Assembly (NCBI GenBank): GCA_040758525.1
Contig: JBFLVQ010000311.1
Location: 1 to 10,679 of the forward strand
Reading direction: 5' to 3'
Length of the DNA: 10,679 bases
DNA from: JBFLVQ01 sp040758525
Lineage (GTDB): Bacteria > Acidobacteriota > Blastocatellia > Chloracidobacteriales > JADJPF01
Below are positions 1 to 7,700 of the stretch, piece by piece; within the stretch, counting starts at the first letter, position 1, and every line of letters starts with the position of its first letter. The notes beneath the pieces were generated by a model that made no database searches, was not told the DNA's origin, and worked only from the letters and a program-made list of their open reading frames with translations. A program made the translations under genes and the position numbers.

Positions 1-1122
1 GTTACTATCTACCATTTTCACATCATAACCAAGAAAAAGTGACCCCTCTGACTTCGCGTGCTTGATACAAGTTTTCTCTGCCGAGAGATCCAGTTTGAGC
101 ATATTCTTTAAGAAAGCCTCAACCTTTTCTTTTATTGCTTCAGCATCTTCTTTTGGGCCAATAATGCCTATCAAAAGATCATCAGCGTATCGGCAGTACC
201 ACAACCTTTTATAATTGTGGTCATCAAGAATTCCACTTGGAATAGATCGCTGCTTCTTTTCTAACTCATAAAACTCTTTTTGGAGTGATTGAAGTGATGG
301 AGTTTTCATCTCTTCGTTGGTCATTCCTTTGAATAGTTTTCTGAGTTTCTCTTTCTGCTTCGCAATCCTTCTATACTCATAGCTGAGGGTTCTTTTCTTA
401 CCTCTATCATATTTCAGATCCAGGATGAAATTATCGAGTTCATTCAAGTAGACGTTAGCTAAGATTGGCGACACAATTGAACCTTGTGGCGCACCAGAAT
501 AGGTTTTATGGAATTTCCAATCTTCCATATAGCCTGCTCTTAGCATTCTCCTGATGATTTGAAGAAATCTCGCATCATCAATTTTCTTTTCCAATATCTG
601 CACCATAATGGTGTGATCGATATTGTCATAGAACCCCTTGATATCAAACTCGATCAACCATACAGTTCCAGTCCAAGTATTGATGTGTTCAAGGGCAGTA
701 TGGCAAGAGTAACCTGGTCTAAATCCATGTGAATTTTCAGAGAAAATAGGTTCATAGATCATTTCCAAAATTATTCTAACCACTTCTTGAACCAGTTTAT
801 CATCCCCAGAAGGGATTGAAAGCGGACGTAATTTTCCGTTTGCTTTGGGGATAAAGATTCTCTTGGATGGTTTAGGAAAGTATCTTCCTTCTTTTAGTAA
901 TTTGATCAGGTTATTCACCCTTTCATCAGAAAATCCATCCTGTGTTGTTTGATCTATACCTTTAGTAACCGCGCCATTACTAGCGTAGATATTGGCATAG
1001 GCTTGCATCCACAGATCGGGATGTTTCACAATTATCTCAAAAAGGTCACGTACTTTCCATTTACCATCAATGGAGCATTTGCGGATTCCGTCTAACGCCT
1101 TAATCGTTCGTTCCGATAGCAT
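1..1122 (-). CDS. Group II intron-encoded reverse transcriptase/maturase (3' end cut by window edge)
   Basis: The frame is open for exactly 374 codons from the ATG at 1122 to the window edge, with no stop or frameshift. It encodes the intron protein that aids splicing and copies the intron RNA into DNA during retrohoming. Visible RT landmarks are the N-terminal block ending in GKLRPLSIPS (about 96-105), HGFRPGYSCHTAL (132-144), the first catalytic Asp in EFDIKGFYDNID (D160), SGAPQGSIVSPILANVYL (209-226), a charged insertion (about 238-305), RYADD (311-315, catalytic D314/D315) and FLGYDV (363-368). Fingers and palm are therefore complete; the thumb/maturase X and any DNA-binding or endonuclease domain lie beyond the left edge. 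The start is supported by a purine-rich ribosome binding site (AAAGGGGGAT) 5-14 bases upstream. The gene lies inside the group II intron RNA, as expected for a domain IV ORF. The RT lineage (mitochondrial-like, chloroplast-like or other) was not assigned. Confidence 0.95.
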   Translation of the reverse strand, partial: MLSERTIKALDGIRKCSIDGKWKVRDLFEIIVKHPDLWMQAYANIYASNGAVTKGIDQTTQDGFSDERVNNLIKLLKEGRYFPKPSKRIFIPKANGKLRPLSIPSGDDKLVQEVVRIILEMIYEPIFSENSHGFRPGYSCHTALEHINTWTGTVWLIEFDIKGFYDNIDHTIMVQILEKKIDDARFLQIIRRMLRAGYMEDWKFHKTYSGAPQGSIVSPILANVYLNELDNFILDLKYDRGKKRTLSYEYRRIAKQKEKLRKLFKGMTNEEMKTPSLQSLQKEFYELEKKQRSIPSGILDDHNYKRLWYCRYADDLLIGIIGPKEDAEAIKEKVEAFLKNMLKLDLSAEKTCIKHAKSEGSLFLGYDVKMVDSN

Positions 1123-1742
1123 TCGCTATCCCCCTTTCAGTTGTTAGGCAGTAATAAGACTGTTCCACTTCCTCCTTCTCCCATCAGGCTTTCATTAACA
1201 TTGCTGTTAAATTATACCTTTTGGATAGCCACGATTGGTTACGTAGTGCTAGATCCATTACAGATCAACATTGGGTACTATTGGAACTCCGTCGCCATAC
1301 AGACTGTTGAATTTAATCAACTCATCTGCTACAGGCGATCCCGCATTTTCAGTGAGGCAGAGAATTTGGTTAACGTAGGCACTTTGTTCGTTCTTTAACC
1401 GCCGTTCATCTGCGGCTTGCCATAGTGATCGATTAAGCGTGTTGCCAAACATAATACGCTTACATCTATGGAATATCACGTTTAACTATCGTGTGATATT
1501 ACTATTGATTAGTCTAAAGAACTGAAGTTCAAGCAATTCAGCTTTTACCATATTAACCTTACGCTTACGGCCCTCTAGGTTAGATAGTTTCACCATCAAC
1601 CGCATTTTCCACGTATGCTATGTTTAGTCTTCCTTTTCAGGATTTCAGCCATTGCTGGCAAACCTAAACGTGGCGCGTACAGAATCTATCGATAATTCTG
1701 GTTAGTTTGCTAACACTCCTCCTCACCGTTTAAGCGGCGCAC
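1..1742 (-). ncRNA. Group II intron, 5' part (domains I-III and the domain IV ORF); 3' end outside window
   Basis: The minus strand starts with GTGCGCC at 1742, matching the GUGYG 5' splice consensus, and the RT start codon lies about 620 nt downstream, a normal distance. The stretch 1123-1742 has no convincing gene but holds RNA-like hairpins: CAGAAT/ATTCTG (1680-1685 with 1695-1700), GTTAG/CTAAC (1701-1705 with 1710-1714) and an 8-bp AATATCAC/GTGATATT stem (1472-1479 with 1493-1500). The last six bases of the 5' exon (GCTGAA, minus strand, just above 1742) can pair with TTCAGT at 1521-1526 (five Watson-Crick pairs plus one G-U), a candidate IBS1/EBS1 pair. Domains V and VI and the 3' splice site are beyond the left edge, so splicing competence cannot be judged. 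Short frames here in either direction (for example 1141-1398 plus and 1258-1479 minus) look like chance ORFs in structured RNA. Confidence 0.85.
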
Positions 1743-1814
1743 TTCAGCGTCAATCATTATTTCCCATCGTATTGAATCATTTAAAAATGTTACTTTAGAG
1801 TCGATAGCTCATCC
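1743..1814. repeat. Left terminal inverted repeat of the IS-like element
   Basis: Read on the plus strand, 1771-1796 matches the reverse complement of 3674-3698 at all but one position (one extra T in the left copy). Outward, TTCAGCGTCA...TTTCCCATCG matches ATCAGCGACA...CTTCCGACG of the other end imperfectly; inward, CTCATCC matches CTCATTC. The repeat stops at 1743, where the group II intron begins. Confidence 0.75.
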
Positions 1815-1874
1815 TTGGTTATCAAATAAACAGCTTTAACAAATAAAAATTGTTGCTAAGATTATTGTGACCCT

Positions 1875-1971
1875 CAAGGAGGATAGGGCAACGGAGGCGT
1901 CCGACCCGAGCGCCTATCAGGGGGCCGAATACGGCAATATAGGAGAGGCCGGTCCTGCTGCCCTCTCCTAT
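1875..1971. other. GC-rich cluster of hairpins inside the IS, downstream of the transposase
   Basis: This short block is much richer in G+C than its surroundings and contains three successive stems: AGGCG/CGCCT (1895-1899 with 1911-1915, optionally enclosed by GATAGG/CCTATC at 1882-1887 and 1914-1919), GCCG-AATA-CGGC (1924-1935), and a perfect 10-bp stem ATAGGAGAGG/CCTCTCCTAT (1939-1948 with 1962-1971; 13-nt loop). No coding frame of note crosses it. It could be the 3' UTR or a terminator-like structure of the transposase mRNA, a structured RNA carried by the element, or a transposition site. No poly-T run follows the 10-bp stem in either direction, which argues against a simple intrinsic terminator. 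It was not recognised as a known RNA family. Confidence 0.55.
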
Positions 1972-2008
1972 TACTATTGCTGGATCGGCGTTAAAGCGAT
2001 AAACGCAA

Positions 2009-3604
2009 TCAAATATTAGCCGGCGCGATAGCGCGGTCCGCTGTTTCTTTTTGTTGCGGCATTATAACACCATCACAGTAGACAGCTCTAGCCAAACACC
2101 ATTGCCTAACGTGCCTTTGTAGTGTGCGTAATTGACCATCACTAAACACGCCGGGAAAGCGGCGTTGGAGTGCTTGCAAAATACCTTTCGCTTCTAAACT
2201 AGGATGTTCTTCCAATTGATCCTGAATCTATGGCCATACTAATGCGAATCGATCTTTGTGAGTTCGCCAATGGCGTGGTGTCGAGCTGCGTTTCCTTGGC
2301 TTTTCGGTTGAGTGATACAAGCGAGCAGTTTCTTGTGGCTGAACATTAGAGAGCTCAACTTGTCGTGAAAAAGTTCTACCTTGATCGTTCATTTCTGTGC
2401 CAGTGGTTTTAAAGTGCTGATCATTATCAAGCATCATTGGTGGACGATAAGCGTATTGCCAAAGGAGATCCTGATAATGCTCAATTTGTTTCTGCAATTC
2501 GATGGGATCAAGTTTAGCAAATTCAATCTGTAATGCCGCTTTAATTTCAGCCGAAATTTCCGCGCATGCCAACACTCGTTGAAACGGAGTCTGAGGCTTA
2601 TCATACTTCTTGATAATTTTACTACCATTGCGCTGCTTGGATAACAGTTTCATTGACGGCTGAAAAAAGTTGATATAAAGCCTCAATATGCCATATAGCG
2701 TCGCCTATTGTTTACACGCCGCCGCTCCTTCATAGCGATCATAACCAACGACGCGACGAACAATCGCTCCATTCTTCTGCTCAACATGACATTGATCATT
2801 TTTCCTATAAGGGCGACAACGCGTAAAATAGATCTTTTCATTTTGACAGTAGCGAAATAACTCGCCGTTAAGGAATTCTGAACCATTGTCGGTATCAAGC
2901 CCTAATAATGGGAATGGTAATATTGGGCGTACCTGGTTGAGCGCGATCAGCACATGATCTTGGCTGCGCAAGAGCAAGGCTAAGCATTCTCTCCAACCGG
3001 TGGCAATATCGGTGAGCACCAGCGTATTGAGAAAAGTACCCTGTACACTTGTACCACAATGAGCAACTAGATCAGCTTTCAGATATCCTGGTTTGAGATC
3101 ATTCCAATCTGAGAAGGTGCGAATCGGAATTTGATGCTTCAGTAATGCACCTGGGCGTGTTGTACAGATCGCACGCTTTTTGCGCCCATGCCGAATGTCA
3201 TAAAGCAACCGATCGATAGTGGCAGTACTGATGCTCAGCAATTTCGTGCGCGTTTCTGGAGAAATTGACATATGGCCATGCAGCTCCATTGCAGTAATAA
3301 ATTCCGGTAAGCAAGCAACCAACCGTTTAGAGCAGAGATAATTTGTTGCCTTCCAAATTGCGATCAAAGCATCCTTCACTTCTGCATTATATTTGGGCGG
3401 GCGTTTTCGTCTGGGTGCATGAGGATTGTTCAAATTCCGCCGTTGCTTGTTGAACAACCGAATGGCATGTTTCCGGTGATAATGAACTGTAGCCGTCAGT
3501 TCATCCAGAATTACTTTTTTCTCGTGGCGGTTTGCTGATGCATAACGTGTCGCTAAGGTCGCAGCCAACTCTTTTCTGGTAGCAATACTCAGGGTCTGTT
3601 TCAT
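2009..3604 (-). pseudogene. DDE (integrase-core) transposase with two in-frame TAG nonsense codons
   Basis: Three adjacent minus-strand frames (2705-3604, 2228-2686 and 2009-2215) are all in the same phase, separated only by TAG codons at 2705-2707 and 2228-2230; read through, they give one frame of 531 codons. The ATG at 3604 is preceded by GGAGG at good spacing. The first segment has a helix-turn-helix-like N-terminal region and the rve catalytic core: D178 (LKADLVAHC), D239 (LDTDNGSEF) and E275 (QCHVEQKNG), giving the DD(35)E spacing typical of integrase-core enzymes. The second segment (LRLYINFFQPSMKL) and third (FPGVFSDGQLRTLQRHV) carry the C-terminal motifs that I recall from full-length relatives. 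The first TAG probably replaced Leu (TTG) and the second Glu or Gln; that is inference from remembered relatives. A 299-residue product with the whole catalytic triad could still be made, but without the C-terminal region. Confidence 0.9.
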
Positions 3605-3653
3605 CCATTTCCTCCAGTACCCCTAGCAAAAAGCTGGGATCTGGAATAATTTT

Positions 3654-3725
3654 GAATGAGATTTCAGACGCCGAAAGTAACATTTTTAATGATTCAATGC
3701 GTCGGAAGTTTTAAGTGTCGCTGAT
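3654..3725. repeat. Right terminal inverted repeat of the IS-like element
   Basis: This is the partner of the left repeat, about 50-120 bp upstream of the transposase start. AAAGTAACATTTTTAATGAT followed by TCAAT (3674-3698) mirrors the left core. Outside it, GCGTCGGAAG...GTGTCGCTGAT mirrors the outer part of the left repeat imperfectly. The outer boundary is uncertain, because the left partner ends at the intron. Confidence 0.75.
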
Positions 3726-4131
3726 CAAGCCATTCTCAGGGATCACTTGGTGATAAGAGGAAATGGATGTCTTGGGCTATTGCACAGCAAATTGCCTAAG
3801 CACATTTAAACCAACAATTACCAATCCATCTCGGTTATTGGTAATCGGTATTATGGTGGCTATGGTAGTGCAGGATAGTGCAAAGATATGAAAGGTGTCT
3901 TGTCAATCGTCGCTTTAAGGTGATAGCAGATTGACTAGGGTAATACTGCTAAACTGCTCTTTCTAAAGTGTTTTTGCCATCTTGTGATTAGTTTCTCTAT
4001 TCTGTAAACTGCTACTCACTTTTATCAGGACTCATTCATTGCTACTAGATTTACATTAGCGGTAAAGGATGAGTTAAAACTTGTTTTCTATCAATCAAAT
4101 TGGTTGTCGAGTGAGTAAAGGAGAATGAAAA
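3726..4131. other. Intergenic region upstream of the lectin gene, with a 9-bp palindrome
   Basis: No convincing gene is present; a 42-codon plus-strand frame beginning near 3762 lacks a well-spaced ribosome binding site and resembles nothing I know. A perfect inverted repeat ATTACCAAT/ATTGGTAAT lies at 3817-3825 and 3837-3845 with an 11-nt spacer and no following T-run, so an operator or structural hairpin is likelier than a terminator. A weak sigma70-like promoter candidate for the lectin is TTGTGA (3982-3987), a 17-bp spacer, then TAAACT (4005-4010), which would leave a leader of roughly 115 nt. The lectin ribosome binding site AAAGGAG lies a few bases before 4132. Confidence 0.4.
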
Positions 4132-4545
4132 ATGGCTGGTTTCATAAGTTCTGTTAGTTGGTTTGATGGTAATCCGCACCTACGCGTTTACAAAGGAGAT
4201 GGAACTAAAGTTACCGAACAAGCCTATGATGGCAAGTGGTATCAAGGCGCCTTTTCTGCTAATGGCACAACAGTAGGATCAACATCTTGGCTTGATAGCT
4301 CTGGACAAATCCATATAAGAGTTTATGTAGGCAGTGGTAAAGATGACAAGATTACCGAGTATTGTTGGGATAAAGACCAATGGTATATTGGTGCCTTCGC
4401 TGCTAATGGTGATGGAGCTTCTGCAACCTCCTGGTTGCAAAATAATCAAATACATATCCGTACCTATGTAAGAAGCAGCAGTGGTAAAGTAACGGAGTAT
4501 TGTTGGGATGGCAATGGATGGTATGTTGGCGCTTATCCAGGCTAA
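4132..4545 (+). CDS. Fucose-binding-type beta-propeller lectin (RSL/BambL/AAL-like), three repeats
   Basis: The 137-residue protein consists of three tandem blades of about 45 residues (roughly 6-43, 50-91 and 98-137). Each carries the pattern SW...hIRVY...TE.CWD..WY.GAF, seen in the Ralstonia solanacearum lectin RSL (about 90 residues, two blades) and relatives that bind L-fucose. The Arg and Glu that contact sugar in that family are present in every blade: R18/E29, R63/E76 and R110/E122, with aromatic W36, W84 and W130. Blade 1 is the most divergent, with AYD (31-33) where the others have CWD. There is no signal peptide or membrane segment, so the product is cytosolic or leaves by an unconventional route, as RSL-type lectins do. 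The start ATG follows AAAGGAG at good spacing; a nearer upstream ATG is out of frame. The gene converges on the PKS gene. Fold assignment is strong; sugar specificity is inferred. Confidence 0.9.
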   Translation: MAGFISSVSWFDGNPHLRVYKGDGTKVTEQAYDGKWYQGAFSANGTTVGSTSWLDSSGQIHIRVYVGSGKDDKITEYCWDKDQWYIGAFAANGDGASATSWLQNNQIHIRTYVRSSSGKVTEYCWDGNGWYVGAYPG

Positions 4546-4574
4546 GAGCTAAGACTTCAACAGTGCATCGATAT

Positions 4575-4612
4575 TTTGGATACCGACCTAGCCATTAAGG
4601 TTGGTGTCCAAA
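4575..4612 (+). terminator. Strong hairpin after the lectin gene, probable terminator
   Basis: TTTGGATACCGACCT (4575-4589) pairs with AGGTTGGTGTCCAAA (4598-4612) around an 8-nt loop, a 15-bp stem containing two T-G positions. These are G-U wobbles only in plus-strand RNA (A-C mismatches on the other strand), so the structure favours the lectin transcript, ending 30 bp after its stop codon. The downstream sequence is T-rich but lacks an immediate uninterrupted T-run, so it is not a textbook intrinsic terminator. It may also act as a weaker barrier for the opposing PKS transcript. Confidence 0.55.
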
Positions 4613-4725
4613 TCTGATTTACTTCACTTTCTCCTTTTTGTATACTCGCCCTTGTCGTTTCCAAATTTTTTATCTTTAAATCTATAGCAAGAGTGTAGTG
4701 ATGAGTGAAGTGTAAACTAGGCTTT

Positions 4726-7700
4726 CTATGGCATGTAGGGGCTAGCTTGAGAAGCCTGCACAATATTATCCAGTAGATTTTCTACTTCCTCTAAACTCAT
4801 TAATCCATCCTTGAGTTTCTCTAATGCTTCAATAACAGATTGCTCTTCGGGTTTAATCGCTTTATCTACTCTCAATGTATAGCGCTCTACCTGGCTTTGC
4901 AACATTGCAATTTTGTTTTCCATTTTAGCAAGAAGCACATTCACATTCTGCTTAGGGTTGTGAATGATCTCTTCTACAATCTGCACAATAAGAGCAGACA
5001 ACTGTTGCATCTCGGTCCTATTAAATAAATGTTTTCGATAAGAGGTAATAAGGTGAATACGCTGATCTATCTTTAAAATCTGATAAAACAAGGTTCCCAA
5101 TGCCTGATCTTGAGAGAACTCTGTTTGTCGCAAGAGCATCTCCGGGTAGAGAGAACTACCATACTTTGTCGAGAAACTTAGTGTACCAGCATCAATATCC
5201 ACACTGTCTATGATAACATCACCCAATTGTTGATAATAATTTTCATAGTTGTTCAGCCCAGTGAACGCTAATAGTTCGGAGAAATCTATCTTTGCGTAAC
5301 GTAGGCCTTTTAAGCTTTTTCTTTTAATCTCTTGTAACACCTGGATCAGGCTGACTTCAGCATCTACTGCTAATGGAAGAAAGAGTAGATTGGTAAACTC
5401 GCCCAAAGTATTTATCAAAGAAATTCGATCTCTCTGGTTGTTAATAAAATGGATTATCGCATAGGAATTATCCATGCCATGAGTCAGCAAAATTGCTATC
5501 GCAGTTGTAAACAATTGGGTATAAGTAATCTCATAGTCTTGATTAAAACGTCCTATATCTTCACTAAGTGAGGAGGAGAGCGAAAATATATCTCGCTCAG
5601 CTATCTGCAACTGCTCTGCTACTACTTTTTCAGGATCGTTTGCGTAAGGAAGTCGCATAGGTAAGAAGATATCGACCAACTGCTCTTTCCAATACTGAAG
5701 CGGTTGACTTGCACAATAGACATTTCTATCAAATTGCCGAAGAGCATATTGCCAATACTGTTCGCCAACTGGCTGCAAACTGGGATTTTGTTGGTCTAAT
5801 AATGTGTAGTAACAATTCATCAGTTCTGCAAATAGCATTGTGGTAGTAAAGGCGTCAGCATGGCTATGATGTGTTACAAATCCCAAGTAATAAACCTCAT
5901 CAATTTGGCTAATCCAGGCTTGCAGAAGTGGTGGAGTGCTGATATCTAATAACCTGTTCCGTTGTGTCGCAATAAACTTTTGAAAGTCGGCGAGGCTAGG
6001 CATATCTAAGAGCTGGAATTCTAATTTAGTCTCCGGCACGATGATTTGTGTCCAGAAATTTCCTAATGGTAAGTAATAGGTTCTCAATAGATCATGCTGA
6101 CGAATTATTTGAGCCATTGCCTCATTGAACAGAGAAAGGTCCAAAGAATTTATCATCAACTTATAAATATGATAAATATTCCAGGCTGACTGTTTCATCA
6201 CTTCCGAATGATAAAGATTACGCTGTTGTTCTTGAGAGATCGGGGCAATAAGCGTTGCAGTAGGTAGTTTGGTAATAAGATTACGTTGTTCCAGGGAAAA
6301 AGTGTCTACAATAGCCTGGATATCAATTGAACGATGCGATAAAAGATAACATCGGGTTGCTTCATTAAAAATAGCAATGCCTTTTTGAATGAGTTCGGCA
6401 AGAACTGGCTTAGCGGACTCCAGTGAAGATTCTTGTATAGTACTTTCTCTTTCTATAGTTACGACCTGCAAGTCACCTGGTAATTGGGACAAGCGGCTGT
6501 AGAACCAACCTACTTGCTGGGAGAACTCTTCTATGGGAAGACGGGTGACGGTCTCTTTTGAATGGTTTCGATTATCAGTTCTTTCTTCTTCAATTAAAGC
6601 TGCCAACCGATTTATGGTATTGTGTTCTAAAAGATCTACTAGGTGCAAATCTAAAGAAAATTTTTCGTTAACCGCAGCAAGTAACCGCATACTCATTAGC
6701 GAATCTAAACCAAATCGGCTAAAATGGGTATCCATATCTACTTCGTTAAATTGATAGCCGGTAATTTTTATAACCTCTTGTTGAATGGTTACAAGTATTG
6801 ACAATGATATTTTTTCTAACACCTCTTGTTCGACCAGAATATTAGATTCTTCTTGAGCAGAGGAGGCTGCTTCCTCCGCTGTTGTGATCCAGCAACGCCT
6901 CTTCTCAAAAGGATAAGTAGGTAAAGACAAAGGAAACTTTTCTGCGTCGGAAAAATAGTCTGATAAATCAAAATTCACTCCTTGTACATATAAATCGGCA
7001 AGCATTAAAAGCTCTTCTTTCGTTGCTCTCTTCTCTTTGATTATCGTTTGGATCGTTGTCTGTGCTAGTGTATGAAGTGAAAGATCAGTATTTTTATGTA
7101 CAGATCCTATGTATATATCTACAGGTTCTGCCCCTTTAATAAGAAGCGATAGTTGATCGTGTAATTCATTGCGGGTTACGACAACCATAGCACAACGCTC
7201 GGGGAAATGGCTTCTTCTTACCAATAGATTAGCTGAAAGCTGGGATAAGCTGGGATATTGCAGAGTTTCTAAAAACTCTTTCAAATCTCGACAGCGTTGG
7301 TTCAGTGCAATTTTTGTTTTAGCTGATAATACAATTAATACAGGCTTATCCAATCCAGGAAGATGATTGGTCACTGGTGCTAATATGGGAGCATCTGCTA
7401 TTACTAAATGGACATTTGTGCCTGTGGCACCAAAAGAGTTTACTGCTGCTCTACGAATTTGTCCGTGGTCAGCATTCCAGGGAACATTCTGATGATTAAT
7501 AAAAAATGGACTATTCTTAAGATCCAGAGCTGGATTCGTTGTCTCTATATTGATCGTTGCAGGGATCTCATTATGGCGTAATGCGAGAAGGACTTTGATA
7601 ACATGAGCCATTCCAGAGCTTGGAAAGGAGTGACCAAGATTATTTTCAATACTTCCCAAAGCACAATACTGTGGTTTTTTCGTGAATTTTTTAAAAACTT

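Larger units (their letters stand above)
1743..3725 (-). mobile_element. IS-like element with DDE (rve) transposase remnant and long terminal inverted repeats
   Basis: A transposase pseudogene on the minus strand lies between two long imperfect inverted repeats (1743-1814 and 3654-3725). The best-conserved core is ATTGAATCATT(T)AAAAATGTTACTTT, read inward from each end. The intron begins at the exact outer edge of the left repeat, so no target duplication can be read on that side. An alternative reading puts the ends at 1785 and 3685, with 12-bp perfect repeats (AAATGTTACTTT) and a 4-bp TTAA duplication, the element having landed in a pre-existing palindrome. Because similarity continues outward to 1743 and 3725, one long terminal repeat seems more economical. 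The transposase resembles integrase-core (IS481-like) enzymes; the family was not resolved. The element is probably immobile on its own because of two nonsense codons. Confidence 0.75.

Noticed and set aside
1141..1398. 85-codon plus-strand frame
   Set aside because: It lies antisense to the intron RNA just upstream of the RT gene, has no recognisable domain, and fits chance opening.
1258..1479. 73-codon minus-strand frame
   Set aside because: It falls in the catalytic-RNA part of the group II intron, where no second protein is expected, and has no ribosome binding site or motif.
1875..1971. CRISPR array or tandem repeats
   Set aside because: The stems differ in sequence and spacing; no direct repeat with regular spacers was seen here or elsewhere in the window.
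2434..2898. Minus-strand frames 2434-2628 and 2683-2898
   Set aside because: They are alternate-frame shadows of the transposase; the true frame carries the DDE and C-terminal motifs.
3501..3683. 60-codon minus-strand frame overlapping the transposase start
   Set aside because: It is out of phase with the transposase, runs into the terminal repeat, and has no recognisable content.
2228..4728. Possible reassignment of TAG to an amino acid, as both transposase interruptions are TAG
   Set aside because: The PKS also ends in TAG right after a natural C-terminal helix, and reading on gives only two codons and another TAG, then unrecognisable sequence to TGA. Ordinary nonsense mutation in a decaying IS is simpler.
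4557..4763. 68-codon minus-strand frame after the PKS stop
   Set aside because: It overlaps the hairpin and the PKS 3' end in another phase, with no family resemblance.
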